A DNA stretch of 64,000 nt from Haematobacter massiliensis (GCF_000740795.1 NZ_JGYG01000007.1:1-64000), one strand, 5' to 3'. Shown: positions 1 through 9,361, counted from the stretch's first letter. The notes: a model not told the origin generated them from the letters alone. Made by a program: numbers and translations.

Positions 1-1
1 C

Positions 2-1108
2 CTGAACGACCAGTCGGGCGTCTATGCCGATACGACGGGGCGCACCTCCTATCAGGCCGCGCTGGTCGCGGTGGAGGAGTTCGGGGGCACCGTTCTCGGC
101 ATGCCGATCGAGGTCATCACCGCCGATCACCAGAACAAGCCCGACGTGGCCTCCAACATCGCGCGGCAGTGGTATGACACCGAACAGGTGGACATGATCA
201 CCGACCTGCCGAACTCCGCCGTGGCGCTGGCGGTGATAGGGCTGTCGAAGGACGCCAAGAAGATCACCATGGTCACGGGCGGCGGGGCGGCGGATATCTC
301 CGGCAAGGCCTGCACGCCCTACAACTTCCACTGGGCCTATGACACGACGATGCTGTCCAATGTGGTGGGCGGCGCGCTGGTGGCGGAGGGCGGCGACAGC
401 TGGTTCTTCCTGACGTCCGACTATGCCTTCGGCCACAACCTCGAAGCCTCGACGACCAAGGTCGTGGAGGCGAAGGGCGGCAAGGTGCTCGGCTCCGTGC
501 GCCATCCGATCGGCACGACGGATTATTCCTCCTTCCTGCTTCAGGCGCAGGCCTCCGGCGCCAAGGTCGTGGGCCTGGCCTCCGCCGGGCTGGATACGCA
601 GAGCGCGATCAAGCAGGCTGCGGAATTCGGCATCATTCAGGGTGGCCAGCGGATGGCGGCACTGCTGTTCACGCTGCCGGAGGTCCGGGGCATCGGCGTG
701 GAAGCCGGGCAGGGGCTGGTGCTGGCGGAGTCCTATTACTGGGACGCCAACGACACCTCGCGCGAGCTGGGCGAACGGATCAAGGCCAAGGCCGGGGTCT
801 ATCCCAACATGATCCACGCGGGCACCTATTCGGCCGTGCTTCAGTATCTGAAGGCGATCGAGGCGGCGGGCACGGACGACCCGGATGCGGTGGCGGCCAA
901 GCTGCACGAGATGCCGGTGAAGGATTCCTTCACCCCGAACGGCGTCGTCTGGCCGAACGGGCGGATGGCGAGCGATGTCTATCTCATCGAGGTGAAGAAG
1001 CCCGAGGAGATGAAGGGCGATTCGGACTTCTACAACATTCTGGCGACCGTTCCGGGGAAGGATGCCTATCCTGATCCCAAGACGACCGGTTGCCCCTTGG
1101 TGCAATGA
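2..1108 (+). CDS. LIV-type ABC transporter substrate-binding protein (5' truncated by window edge)
   Basis: The reading frame is open from base 2 with no start, so the signal peptide and first residues lie outside the window. The visible protein is a type I periplasmic binding protein of the LivK/urea/amide family (Peripla_BP_6-like): it carries DHQNKPDVA, a GKACTPYNFHW segment, WFFLTSDYAFGH and a C-terminal GCPLVQ. It should capture a small solute in the periplasm and pass it to the permeases that follow. The stop overlaps the start of the first ATPase gene (ATGA), so this heads a complete five-gene transporter operon. The substrate cannot be read from sequence; amino acid, amide or carboxylate are all possible. 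A close paralogue is encoded at 46198-47394. Confidence 0.9.
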   Translation: MNDQSGVYADTTGRTSYQAALVAVEEFGGTVLGMPIEVITADHQNKPDVASNIARQWYDTEQVDMITDLPNSAVALAVIGLSKDAKKITMVTGGGAADISGKACTPYNFHWAYDTTMLSNVVGGALVAEGGDSWFFLTSDYAFGHNLEASTTKVVEAKGGKVLGSVRHPIGTTDYSSFLLQAQASGAKVVGLASAGLDTQSAIKQAAEFGIIQGGQRMAALLFTLPEVRGIGVEAGQGLVLAESYYWDANDTSRELGERIKAKAGVYPNMIHAGTYSAVLQYLKAIEAAGTDDPDAVAAKLHEMPVKDSFTPNGVVWPNGRMASDVYLIEVKKPEEMKGDSDFYNILATVPGKDAYPDPKTTGCPLVQ

Positions 1109-1887
1109 CGATGGTGGCGATGCAGCAGGCACAGGACGATGCCCGGGTGGTCTTGACCGCCCGGGGCTTGGGGAAGGACTTCGCGGGGTTCACCGCGGTC
1201 AACAACGTGGATCTGGACGTCCGTCACGCCCGGATCCACGCGCTGATCGGGCCGAACGGCGCGGGCAAGACCACGGTCTTCAACCTGCTGACGAAGTTCC
1301 TTCAGCCCACGCGCGGCAAGATCGAGCTTCTGGGCACAGATATCACCGGAACGAAGCCTGACCGCATCGCGCGGATGGGAATGGTCAGGTCGTTCCAGAT
1401 CTCGGCGGTGTTCCCGCACCTGTCGGTGCTGGAGAACGTGCGGGTCGCGCTTCAGCGGCCGGCGGGGCTGGCCACGCAGTTCTGGCTGCCGCTCTCCACG
1501 CTCGACCGGCTGAACCCGCGGGCGGAGGAGCTGGTGGAGCATCTGGGCCTGACGCCCTACCTCCACGCCCGCGCGGCCGACCTCTCCTACGGGCGCAAGC
1601 GCGTGCTGGAGATCGCGACCACGCTGGCGCTCGACCCGCAGGTTCTGCTGCTGGACGAGCCGATGGCCGGCATGGGGCAGGAAGACGTGCGCATGGTGGC
1701 CGACATCATCCGCGAGGTCGCCAAGGACCGCGCCGTGCTGATGGTGGAGCACAACCTGTCGGTCGTGGCCGACATCTGCCACCATGTCACGGTGCTCCAG
1801 CGGGGTGAGATCATCGCCGCGGGCGATTACGCGACCGTGAGCCGCGATCCCCGCGTGCGCACGGCCTACATGGGCACGGAGGACTAG
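1105..1887 (+). CDS. livG: LIV-type ABC transporter ATP-binding protein (LivG-like)
   Basis: Cytoplasmic ATPase of the branched-chain amino acid transporter family, 260 residues. Walker A GPNGAGKT is at about residues 49-56, the family signature LSYGRKRVLEIA replaces the classic LSGGQ, and Walker B reads LLLDEPMAG. I chose the ATG at 1105 because it overlaps the preceding stop (ATGA); a TTG at 1090 and ATGs at 1111 and 1120 are alternatives. The next gene starts immediately after its stop codon, so expression should be coupled. The livG symbol follows family position only, since the true substrate is unknown. Confidence 0.9.
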   Translation: MTMVAMQQAQDDARVVLTARGLGKDFAGFTAVNNVDLDVRHARIHALIGPNGAGKTTVFNLLTKFLQPTRGKIELLGTDITGTKPDRIARMGMVRSFQISAVFPHLSVLENVRVALQRPAGLATQFWLPLSTLDRLNPRAEELVEHLGLTPYLHARAADLSYGRKRVLEIATTLALDPQVLLLDEPMAGMGQEDVRMVADIIREVAKDRAVLMVEHNLSVVADICHHVTVLQRGEIIAAGDYATVSRDPRVRTAYMGTED

Positions 1888-2589
1888 ATGGCCGCGCTGC
1901 TGACAGTAAAGAACCTGCAAGCCTGGTATGGCGAGAGCCATGTCCTTCACGGCGTGAACCTGCATGTCGACGAAGGCGAGATGATCTGCATTCTCGGCCG
2001 CAACGGCATGGGCAAGACGACGACGTTGCGCACGATCATGGGTATCCTGCGGAAGCGCACGGGCGAGATCACCTTTGCCGGCCAGAACCTGATGGCCATG
2101 CCGCTCTACAAGGTGGCGCGAACCGGGATCGGCTTCGTCCCGGAGGAGCGGGGCATCTTCGCCACGCTCTCCGTGGAGGAGAACCTGATGCTGCCGCCGG
2201 TGGTGGCGCCGGGGGGCATGAGCCTTGACGAAATCTACGACCTGTTCCCGAACCTGCTGGAGCGGCGCAACTCGCCCGGGACCAAGCTGTCGGGCGGCGA
2301 GCAGCAGATGCTCGCCATGGCGCGCATCCTGCGCACGGGTGTGAAATGCATTCTGCTGGACGAGCCGACGGAGGGTCTGGCCCCCGTCATCATCCAGCGG
2401 ATCGGCGAGGTGCTGGTGAAGCTCAAGGCGCGCGGCATGACCGTGGTGCTGGTCGAGCAGAACTTCCGCTTCGCCTCCAAGATCGCGGACCGGTTCTACC
2501 TGATGGACCACGGGCAGATGACGGCGGAATTCCCCGTCTCGCAACTGGCCGACAAGATGGAACTGCTCAACCAGGAGCTGGGGGTCTGA
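1888..2589 (+). CDS. livF: LIV-type ABC transporter ATP-binding protein (LivF-like)
   Basis: Second ATPase of the transporter, 233 residues, the normal length for LivF. Walker A GRNGMGKT is at about residues 37-44, the signature is LSGGEQQMLAMARIL and Walker B is LLLDEPTEGLAP, which is typical of LivF. It starts directly at the base after the LivG stop. It should form a heterodimer with the LivG-like protein on the cytoplasmic face of the LivHM permease. Gene order binding protein-G-F-H-M is one of the common arrangements for this family in alphaproteobacteria. Confidence 0.92.
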   Translation: MAALLTVKNLQAWYGESHVLHGVNLHVDEGEMICILGRNGMGKTTTLRTIMGILRKRTGEITFAGQNLMAMPLYKVARTGIGFVPEERGIFATLSVEENLMLPPVVAPGGMSLDEIYDLFPNLLERRNSPGTKLSGGEQQMLAMARILRTGVKCILLDEPTEGLAPVIIQRIGEVLVKLKARGMTVVLVEQNFRFASKIADRFYLMDHGQMTAEFPVSQLADKMELLNQELGV

Positions 2590-2590
2590 C

Positions 2591-3478
2591 ATGACGACAT
2601 TCTTCGGCGTGCCGATCCAGGCACTCATGGGCCAGTTGCTGGTCGGGCTTATCAACGGCTCCTTCTATGCGCTGCTGTCGCTGGGGCTGGCGGTGATCTT
2701 CGGCCTGCTCCGGGTCATCAACTTCGCGCATGGCGCGCAATACATGCTGGGCGCCTTCGTGGCGCTGCTGCTGCTGACCAAGCTCGGGGTGAACTACTGG
2801 TTCGCCCTGCTCCTTGCCCCGCTGATCGTGGCGGCCTTCGCGGCCATCATCGAAAAGACCATGCTGTCGCGGCTCTACAAGCTCGACCACCTGTACGGGC
2901 TGCTCTACACCTTCGGGTTGGCGCTGGTGATCGAGGGGACGTTCCGTTACTTCTTCGGCGCGTCCGGCCAGCCCTATCCGGCGCCGAAGCAGCTGACGGG
3001 TGCGGTGAACCTCGGCTTCATGTTCCTGCCGATCTATCGCGGCTGGGTCATCGTCGCCTCGCTCATCGCCTGTATCGCGACATGGCTGCTCATCGAAAAG
3101 ACCAAGCTCGGCGCCTATCTGCGCGCGGCGACGGAAAACCCGGTGCTGGTGCAATCCTTCGGGGTGAACGTGCCGCTGCTGCTGACCTTCACCTATGCGC
3201 TCGGCGCGGGGTTGGCGGCGCTGGCGGGCGTGCTCGCCGCCCCGGTCTATCAGGTGTCGCCGCTCATGGGTTCCAACATCATCATCATCGTCTTTGCGGT
3301 GGTCGTGGTGGGGGGAATGGGCTCCATCCTCGGCGCGATCGTGACCGGTTACCTGCTGGGCATCGCCGAGGGTCTGACCAAGGTTTTCTACCCGGAAGCC
3401 TCCAACATGGTGATCTTCGTCATCATGGCCATCGTCCTGCTCCTGCGTCCGGCGGGACTTTTCGGAAAGGATGCCTGA
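2591..3478 (+). CDS. livH: LIV-type ABC transporter permease (LivH-like)
   Basis: Inner-membrane permease of 295 residues with about eight hydrophobic segments. The N-terminal GLINGSFYALLSLGLAVIFG and the following VINFAHGA are hallmarks of LivH. It ends in LLLRPAGLFGKDA, the usual LivH C-terminus. It starts one base after the LivF stop in a TGACATG arrangement, the same junction used before the next gene, which suggests translational coupling. It should pair with the LivM-like protein to form the translocation channel. Confidence 0.93.
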   Translation: MTTFFGVPIQALMGQLLVGLINGSFYALLSLGLAVIFGLLRVINFAHGAQYMLGAFVALLLLTKLGVNYWFALLLAPLIVAAFAAIIEKTMLSRLYKLDHLYGLLYTFGLALVIEGTFRYFFGASGQPYPAPKQLTGAVNLGFMFLPIYRGWVIVASLIACIATWLLIEKTKLGAYLRAATENPVLVQSFGVNVPLLLTFTYALGAGLAALAGVLAAPVYQVSPLMGSNIIIIVFAVVVVGGMGSILGAIVTGYLLGIAEGLTKVFYPEASNMVIFVIMAIVLLLRPAGLFGKDA

Positions 3479-3479
3479 C

Positions 3480-4481
3480 ATGTCCGCACATGGTTCCTCC
3501 GTTCCCGCGGCAGCGCCCGTCGCGGCTCATCCCAAGGCCAGCGCGATCCGAGTGGTGCTTCTGCTTGCGCTGCTGGCGCTGGCGCTGGCCGCGCCGTTCT
3601 ACGTCTATCCGATCTTCGTGATGAAGCTTCTGTGCTTCGCGTTGTTCGCGGCGGCGTTCAACCTGCTCCTGGGCTACACCGGGCTGCTCAGCTTCGGCCA
3701 TGCGGCCTTCTTCGGCGGCGCTGCCTATTTCACCGCCCATGCGGCGAAGGTCTGGGGCTTTTCGCCGGAGCTTGCGATCCTGACCGGGGTCGTCGGCGCG
3801 GCGCTGCTGGGGCTGGTGATGGGCGCCATCGCCATCCGGCGGCAAGGCATCTACTTTGCGATGATCACCCTCGCGCTCAGCCAGATGTTCTTCTTCTATT
3901 GCCTGCAGGCGCCCTTCACCCATGGGGAGGACGGCATCCAGTCGGTGCCGCGCGGCCATCTGTTCGGTGTGATCGACCTCAACCAGCCGCTCAACATGTA
4001 TTACTTCGTGCTGGCGGTCTTTCTGATCGGCATGGCGATCATCTGGCGGTTCGTGCATTCGCCCTTCGGCATGATCCTGAAGTCGATCCGGGAGAACGAG
4101 AACCGGGCGATCTCGCTGGGCTATTCGACGGCGGGCTACAAGCTTGGCGCCTTCGTGATGTCGGCGGCGCTGTCGGGGCTGGCGGGCGGGCTGAAGGCGC
4201 TGGTCTTCCAGTTCGCCACGCTGACCGACGTGTCCTGGCAGATGTCCGGCGAGGTCATCCTGATGACGCTGCTCGGCGGGATCGGCACCTTCCTCGGGCC
4301 GGTGTTCGGTGCAGGGCTGGTGGTGACGCTGCAGAACTATCTCGCGACGTCCGACTTCCCGGTGACCATCATCACCGGCCTGGTGTTCATGGTCTGCGTG
4401 CTGCTGTTCCGCCGTGGCATCATCGGGGAGTTCTATGCCTCCCGTATCGGCCGGAGCCTTGGGTTCAAGGCAGAGAACTGA
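3480..4481 (+). CDS. livM: LIV-type ABC transporter permease (LivM-like)
   Basis: Second inner-membrane permease, 333 residues, with about ten hydrophobic segments. [20 protein letters not shown] and the [13 protein letters not shown] loop are LivM family motifs. I chose ATG 3480 because the TGACATG junction matches the LivF/LivH junction and leaves a GGAAAGG about nine bases upstream; ATG 3471, overlapping the LivH stop, is the alternative. It is the last transporter gene. A GC-rich hairpin (4490-4509) follows before the GMC oxidoreductase. Confidence 0.92.
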   Translation: MSAHGSSVPAAAPVAAHPKASAIRVVLLLALLALALAAPFYVYPIFVMKLLCFALFAAAFNLLLGYTGLLSFGHAAFFGGAAYFTAHAAKVWGFSPELAILTGVVGAALLGLVMGAIAIRRQGIYFAMITLALSQMFFFYCLQAPFTHGEDGIQSVPRGHLFGVIDLNQPLNMYYFVLAVFLIGMAIIWRFVHSPFGMILKSIRENENRAISLGYSTAGYKLGAFVMSAALSGLAGGLKALVFQFATLTDVSWQMSGEVILMTLLGGIGTFLGPVFGAGLVVTLQNYLATSDFPVTIITGLVFMVCVLLFRRGIIGEFYASRIGRSLGFKAEN

Positions 4482-4489
4482 GCCTGCTC

Positions 4490-4509
4490 GGGGGGCTTCA
4501 TGGCCCCCC
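4490..4509 (+). terminator. GC hairpin between livM and the GMC oxidoreductase gene
   Basis: Perfect 7-bp stem GGGGGGC/GCCCCCC around a 6-base TTCATG loop, starting nine bases after the livM stop. No T-run follows, so it is not a classical intrinsic terminator. It may attenuate or stabilise mRNA between the transporter genes and the downstream gene. Confidence 0.45.
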
Positions 4510-4536
4510 TGGCGACATCTGACGCAGAGAGCCGAG

Positions 4537-6132
4537 ATGGAAGAATACGACTATATCGTCATCGGCGCGGGGTCCGCGGGCTGCGTGCTGGCCAACCGGC
4601 TCTCCGCCGATCCACGAAACCGGGTACTGCTGCTGGAGGCGGGGGGTCGGGACAACTACCACTGGATTCACATTCCGGTGGGATACCTCTACTGCATCGC
4701 CAACCCGCGCACCGACTGGTGTTTCCAGACGGAGGCGGAGCCGGGGCTCAACGGGCGGAAGCTGGGCTATCCGCGCGGCAAGGTGCTGGGCGGATCCTCC
4801 TCCATCAACGGCATGATCTACATGCGGGGGCAGGCGGCGGATTACGATCACTGGCGGCAGCTCGGCTGCACCGGCTGGGGTTGGGACGACGTGCTGCCGG
4901 TGTTCAAGCGGCAGGAGGATTTCTACAACGGCGCCTCTGACCTGCATGGCGCGGGCGGCGAATGGCGGGTGGAGAAAGCGCGTGTACGCTGGAAGGTGCT
5001 GGACGCCTTCCTTGACGCGGCGGTGGAGGCGGGGATCCCGCGCACCGACGATTTCAACACGGGGACGAACGAGGGGGGCGGCTACTTCGACGTCAACCAG
5101 CGGTCGGGGATTCGCTGGAGCGCGGCGAAAGCCTTCCTGCGGCCGGCGATGACCCGGCCCAATCTGCGCGTTCTGACGGAGGCGCAGGTCAAGCGGCTGG
5201 AGATCGCGGAAGGGCAGGTGACCGGCGTGCGATATGTCCATGCTGGCCAGGAAAAGGGCGCGCGCGCCCGTGCGGAGGTTGTGCTCTCGGCGGGCGCGGT
5301 GGGTTCGCCGCATATCCTGCAACTCTCCGGTATCGGACCGGGGCAGGCGCTGCACGACGCAGGCATCGACACGATCCGGGAAGTGGCGGGCGTTGGCGGC
5401 AATCTTCAGGATCACCTGCAACTGCGGCTCGTCTACAAGGTGACGGGCGTGCCAACGCTGAACGAAAAGGCGTCCTCGCTGTTTGGCAAGGCGTCGATCG
5501 GGCTGGAATATGCGCTCAAACGTTCCGGCCCGATGTCGATGGCACCGAGTCAGGTGGGGATCTTCACCCGCTCCGGCCCGGAGAAGGCGACGCCCGATCT
5601 GGAATACCATGTCCAGCCGGTGAGCCTCGACAAGTTCGGTGACAAGGTGCACCCCTTCCCGGCGATGACGGCGAGCGTCTGCAACCTGCGGCCCGAAAGC
5701 CGGGGAGAGGTGCGCGCGGTGAACGCCGATTATCGCAGCCCGCCCGCGATCCGGCCGAATTACCTTTCGACAGAGGGCGATCTGGAAGTGGCGTCGCGCG
5801 CGATCCGGCTGACGCGCAGGATCGCCAGCCAGCCGGCGTTCGCGCGATACCAGCCGGAAGAATACCGCCCCGGACCGGATTACCAGAGCGACGCCGACCT
5901 GCGCCGTGCGGCGGGTGAGATCGGCACGACTATCTTTCACCCGGCGGGCACTTGTCGCATGGGCGGAGACGAAGGGTCGGTGGTAGACCCCCGGCTGCGC
6001 CTGAGGGGGATCGGCCGGCTTCGCGTGGTGGATGCCTCCGTCATGCCGACGATCACCAGCGGCAACACCAACTCCCCCACCATCATGATCGCGGAAAAGG
6101 CGGCGGCGATGATCCTGGCGGACAACCGCTAG
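4537..6132 (+). CDS. GMC family oxidoreductase (choline/alcohol dehydrogenase-like)
   Basis: FAD-dependent glucose-methanol-choline oxidoreductase, 531 residues, the usual length for bacterial choline dehydrogenase-like proteins. The ADP-binding motif GAGSAG is at residues 10-15, GMC signature 1 at about 80-103 ([14 protein letters not shown]), and GMC signature 2 follows around [16 protein letters not shown]. The catalytic region has HPAGTCRMG (His468) and GNTNSP (Asn510/512). Longer in-frame starts exist but ATG 4537 gives the normal N-terminus. It oxidises a primary or secondary alcohol; the substrate is unknown and could be related to whatever the adjacent LIV-type system imports. It is not certain to be choline dehydrogenase, as no betaine aldehyde dehydrogenase or BetI is nearby. 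Confidence 0.9.
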   Translation: MEEYDYIVIGAGSAGCVLANRLSADPRNRVLLLEAGGRDNYHWIHIPVGYLYCIANPRTDWCFQTEAEPGLNGRKLGYPRGKVLGGSSSINGMIYMRGQAADYDHWRQLGCTGWGWDDVLPVFKRQEDFYNGASDLHGAGGEWRVEKARVRWKVLDAFLDAAVEAGIPRTDDFNTGTNEGGGYFDVNQRSGIRWSAAKAFLRPAMTRPNLRVLTEAQVKRLEIAEGQVTGVRYVHAGQEKGARARAEVVLSAGAVGSPHILQLSGIGPGQALHDAGIDTIREVAGVGGNLQDHLQLRLVYKVTGVPTLNEKASSLFGKASIGLEYALKRSGPMSMAPSQVGIFTRSGPEKATPDLEYHVQPVSLDKFGDKVHPFPAMTASVCNLRPESRGEVRAVNADYRSPPAIRPNYLSTEGDLEVASRAIRLTRRIASQPAFARYQPEEYRPGPDYQSDADLRRAAGEIGTTIFHPAGTCRMGGDEGSVVDPRLRLRGIGRLRVVDASVMPTITSGNTNSPTIMIAEKAAAMILADNR

Positions 6133-6148
6133 GGCTTTCGCCCTTTCT
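6131..6148 (+). terminator. Short intrinsic terminator after the GMC gene
   Basis: AGGGC-TTTC-GCCCT stem-loop directly at the stop codon, followed by TTCT. The 5-bp stem is short but has the GGGC-TTTC-GCCC form common in terminators. It probably ends the transporter/GMC transcript. Confidence 0.55.
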
Positions 6149-6654
6149 GGGTTGCCGCCTTTGGCAGGGTGCGCGGCTGCTTCCCCGCTCCGGCGATGGC
6201 AGACAGGATGGCTCCGTGTCGCGGCCCGCTCGAAGGAAGGCCCGCTGCGGCCGCGAGGACGGGGATTGGCATCCGGATGTGCGACCCCAGGGGGGCGTGG
6301 CCGGTTGGTCCGGCTTCCGCGATCGCCCGCCGCGCTGCGCCATCTGAGAGCTTCGCGCGGCGGGCGATCGCTCTTCGTCGTGAGCGGGGGAGAACCGGAT
6401 CCAGCGCTGGCTGCCTCATCCCCGCAGTGGCACTCCGCCGCAACTGCATGCGGCCAGCTCTGCTCATGAAACGGGTATCCGATACGCCGGCCATCACGGC
6501 AGGTCTGCGGGACAACTCAGCCCGTGCAGGAGCGGCGCCGGATGTTTTCACACGCTTCCCCGGCAGCTCAACTGAGGTGAAGACGGCGGTGCGGGGCGGG
6601 TTGACTTCTCCCGCGCTTGGGCGGCTCATCCTCCGGCAACGCCCGGAGGACAGG
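6149..6654. other. 506-bp intergenic region before pepT
   Basis: No convincing gene; open frames here are in-frame extensions of pepT or lack family features. The only clear structure is the 17-bp-arm inverted repeat at 6319-6371. A ribosome-binding sequence GGAGGACAGG lies directly before the pepT start. Confidence 0.5.
6319..6371. repeat. Long perfect inverted repeat (17-bp arms)
   Basis: Left arm 6319-6335 (GCGATCGCCCGCCGCGC) and right arm 6355-6371 are exact reverse complements around a 19-base spacer. Each arm ends in the 8-bp palindrome GCGATCGC. It lies mid-way in a gene-free region, about 190 bases after the GMC stop and 280 before pepT. No T-run follows on either strand. Possible roles are a structured RNA element, a protein-binding site or a dispersed palindromic repeat; no second copy was noticed in this window. 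Confidence 0.7.
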
Positions 6655-7908
6655 ATGACCGATTTCGACCGTGAAGTGGAAGAGCGGCTTGTGCGCTATG
6701 TTCAGGTGGACAGCCAGAGCGACGAGCGCTCGGCCAGTTCCCCCAGCACGGCGATCCAGCTGGACATGGCGCGGCTGCTGGCGGCGGAGCTGAGGGAGAT
6801 CGGCGCGGCGGAGGTGACGGTCACCGACTACGGTGTCGTGCTGGCCACGGTTCCCGCCAGTCCCGGAGCGGAGGGGGCGCCGGTCGTCGGGCTGCTTGCC
6901 CATGTCGATACCGCGCCGGCCTACAACGCGACCGGCGTGAAACCGCGCGTTCACCGGGGGTACAACGGCGGGCCGATAACCTATCCGGATGCGCTCGATC
7001 TGGTGTTGTCGCCGGAGGTGTCGCCGTATCTTGGCACGAAGCTCGGCGAAGACATCATCACGGCGAGCGGTTCCACGTTGCTCGGCGCCGACGACAAGGC
7101 GGGTGTGGCGATCATCATGACGGCGGCGCGGCATCTGCTGTCGCAGTCCGAGATCCGGCACGGCAAGCTGCGGCTGGCCTTTACGCCCGATGAGGAGATC
7201 GGGCGCGGCGTGGACAAGCGGTTGCCTGCCGATCTGGGCGCGGATTTCGCCTATACGTTCGATGGCGCCGGATTGGGTGAGATCGAGTATGAGAGCTTCT
7301 CGGCGGACGGGGCGATGGTCAGCATCACCGGCGTTTCCGCCCATCCCGGCTGGGCCAGGGGCAAGCTGGTGAACGCCCTGCATCTGGCGGCGAAGCTGGT
7401 GGCCCTTCTGCCGCAGGCGACGATGACGCCGGAAGTGACGGAGGGGCGGGAGGGCTTCCTGCATCTCTACGAGATTACCGGCACGGCCGCGAAGGCGGAG
7501 CTGCGGTTCATCCTGAGGGATTTCGAGCTGGAGGGCCTGTCGGCCAAGGGTCAGTTGCTCAGGGAGGCCGCGGGGGCGGTGCAGGCAATGGAGCCGCGCG
7601 CGCGGGTGACCTGCGATATCCGGCCCCAGTATCGCAACATGCGCTACTGGCTTGAGAAGGACATGACCCCCGTGGAGATCGCCCGCGCCGCCGTGCGGGC
7701 CGAGGGACTGGAGCCGGTTTCGGTGCCCATCCGCGGTGGCACGGACGGCTCACGCCTGACGGAAATGGGTGTGCCCACGCCGAATGTCTTTACCGGGATG
7801 CAGGAGATCCACGGCCCGCTCGAATGGGTCAGCGTGCAGGACATGGCGGCGGCGGTGCGGGTCTGTCTGCGGATTGCCGCCAATGCAGCGGGTGAGCCAT
7901 CCGCTTGA
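6655..7908 (+). CDS. pepT: Peptidase T (tripeptide aminopeptidase, M20B)
   Basis: Cytoplasmic zinc aminopeptidase that removes N-terminal residues from tripeptides, 417 residues against about 408-410 usual. Metal and catalytic motifs are all present: LAHVDTAP (His83, Asp85), GADDKAG (Asp146/147), TPDEEIGRG (catalytic Glu180, ligand Glu181), IRGGTDGSRL and the C-terminal HGPLEWVS. The long upstream in-frame extension has no family match; ATG 6655 has the Shine-Dalgarno GGAGGACAGG. It appears to be a single-gene unit. Peptide transporters elsewhere in the window could supply its substrates, but there is no direct link. Confidence 0.94.
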   Translation: MTDFDREVEERLVRYVQVDSQSDERSASSPSTAIQLDMARLLAAELREIGAAEVTVTDYGVVLATVPASPGAEGAPVVGLLAHVDTAPAYNATGVKPRVHRGYNGGPITYPDALDLVLSPEVSPYLGTKLGEDIITASGSTLLGADDKAGVAIIMTAARHLLSQSEIRHGKLRLAFTPDEEIGRGVDKRLPADLGADFAYTFDGAGLGEIEYESFSADGAMVSITGVSAHPGWARGKLVNALHLAAKLVALLPQATMTPEVTEGREGFLHLYEITGTAAKAELRFILRDFELEGLSAKGQLLREAAGAVQAMEPRARVTCDIRPQYRNMRYWLEKDMTPVEIARAAVRAEGLEPVSVPIRGGTDGSRLTEMGVPTPNVFTGMQEIHGPLEWVSVQDMAAAVRVCLRIAANAAGEPSA

Positions 7909-7918
7909 CGCGGGCAGG

Positions 7919-7932
7919 TATTGTTGACAATA
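7919..7932. promoter_or_regulatory. Candidate operator palindrome upstream of the siderophore-interacting protein gene
   Basis: TATTGT-TG-ACAATA is a perfect 6-bp dyad in an AT-rich patch between pepT and the flavoprotein gene. It contains a consensus TTGACA (7924-7929) but no well-spaced -10 was found. Because the downstream gene family is usually iron-regulated, an iron-responsive operator is a reasonable guess, but the sequence does not match a Fur or Irr consensus I can name. Confidence 0.35.
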
Positions 7933-8032
7933 ACACTATGATTTTGTCGCCGAGACGCGGTACCGGGGCCTGCCGAATGGGCGGTTCCCTGATGATCGGC
8001 CGCTCCGCCGTCGCAGGAAGGGATGAAAGACC

Positions 8033-8794
8033 ATGACCGATATCGCCGGCCACCATGCCGAGCCGCGGATCGAGCGCATCCGCCACGAACTGAAGCGCCG
8101 CGAGCTGACCGTGGCCCGGACGGAGCGGCTGACCCCGCATATGCAGCGTGTCACCCTGACCGGAGCGGATCTGGATGGGTTTTACAGTGCCGCGCCGGAT
8201 GACCATGTGAAGATCATGCTGCCGGGCGAGGGGGAGCCGCAACGGCGGGACTATACGCCCCGGCGCTATGACACGGCTCAGGGAGAACTGGTGATCGACT
8301 TCGCGCTGCACGAGGCGGGTCCGGCGACGGACTGGGCGCTCACCGCCGTGGAGGGATCGCGGCTGACGGTCGGCGGGCCGCGCGGGTCGCAGGTCATCGC
8401 GGGGGACATCGAGCGCTGGCTGCTGATCGGGGATGAAACCGCGCTGCCCGCGATCGGGCGGCGGATCGAGGAGATGGCGGCGGGCACGCCTGTGACCGCG
8501 CTCATCGCCGTGCCGGGGCCGGAGGACGAGCAGAGCTTCGATACCGTGGCTGCGACAGATATCCGCTGGATCCATCGCCCGGAGGCGGAGGCCGTTCTGG
8601 CCGAACGGCTGCTCGGCCCGCTTCGGGAGATCGCGCTTGGCCCGCGCTGCTTCGTCTGGATCGCGGCGGAGGCTTCGGTGACGCGGGCGCTCCGCGCCTA
8701 TCTGCTGGAGGAAGTTGGGCTGCCGAAGCACTGGATCAAGGCCTCGGGCTACTGGGTGGCAGGGGCCGCCGATGCGGTCGAGCATTTCGACTGA
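8033..8794 (+). CDS. Siderophore-interacting protein (FAD-binding ferric-siderophore reductase family)
   Basis: 253-residue cytoplasmic flavoprotein of the ViuB/YqjH/SIP family. The N-terminal FAD-binding half has MQRVTLTGADLDGF and the characteristic RDYTPRRYD, followed by AGPATDWAL and the NAD(P)H-binding half with WLLIGDETALPAI. These enzymes reduce ferric siderophores or chelates to release Fe2+. ATG 8033 has an AAGGGATG-type ribosome site. No siderophore synthesis or uptake genes are adjacent, so it probably acts on iron brought in by a system elsewhere. A 14-bp dyad upstream may control it. Confidence 0.92.
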   Translation: MTDIAGHHAEPRIERIRHELKRRELTVARTERLTPHMQRVTLTGADLDGFYSAAPDDHVKIMLPGEGEPQRRDYTPRRYDTAQGELVIDFALHEAGPATDWALTAVEGSRLTVGGPRGSQVIAGDIERWLLIGDETALPAIGRRIEEMAAGTPVTALIAVPGPEDEQSFDTVAATDIRWIHRPEAEAVLAERLLGPLREIALGPRCFVWIAAEASVTRALRAYLLEEVGLPKHWIKASGYWVAGAADAVEHFD

Positions 8795-9361
8795 AGCCCT
8801 GCGCGCTGGACATCGCGGCATATCCGCTTCCGGCGAGCGGGATGCCTCCCGGTAGCGATGGAGGGTGAGGCGCGCATGGCCCTCTCCGCGCGCCTTCTGG
8901 ACGCCCGGAGGACTCCACGCGCGCTTACAGAGCACGGTCCCGATGCGCGCTTGGAGACACTGCGCTCGGTGGCCGGGATGCTGATCTTGCCGCCCGCGGT
9001 GCGCGCAGAGGTGTTCCTCGCCCGGCAATCCCCGTGGGGCTGAACCGGTCCAAGGTTACACCTTTTGGCCGTCCCTTGTCGTGTCCGTGACCCGCTGCTG
9101 CGGGACATGTGGAGTGGGCCCGGGTAATCGTGGGGCACTCGTGGACGTCTTCTGCGCCGGGGTACCCGCTCCGCGTGGGCGGAGGTGCTCGCCTTTCATA
9201 TGTCATCACGGCAGTGGGGCGCGCCGCTCGGAGCGATGGGGGGCAGTCCCGGGGTCCGAACCGCGCCTATCCGGATGGCGGCGTTTTGCCGTCCGGCCAT
9301 TGTGCCGGCTTGCGTCTCCGCGACCTTCGCTGTCATGGAGGAGGGGAGAGCCAAGGAGACC
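8795..9361. other. 567-bp intergenic region between SIP and tex
   Basis: No gene supported. A mildly imperfect hairpin at 8817-8846 (GGCAT..CCGCT/AGCGG..ATGCC) just after the SIP stop could end that transcript. Short open frames (for example 8858-9043) have no recognisable features. The tex ribosome-binding site CAAGGAGA lies at the right end. Confidence 0.45.

Noticed and set aside
1066-2655. 529-codon minus-strand open frame opposite livG and livF
   Set aside because: Antisense shadow across two ATPase genes; no family motif.
4490-4509. Calling the GC hairpin after livM a true rho-independent terminator
   Set aside because: No T-run and the downstream GMC gene starts 27 bases later; kept only as a possible attenuator.
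6169-6654. N-terminal extension of peptidase T by 162 codons
   Set aside because: The extension is low-complexity Arg/Ala sequence containing the inverted repeat; ATG 6655 has a strong ribosome site and the family start.
7924-7942. Sigma-70 promoter from TTGACA (7924) and TATGAT (7937)
   Set aside because: The spacing is only seven bases, far from 16-18.
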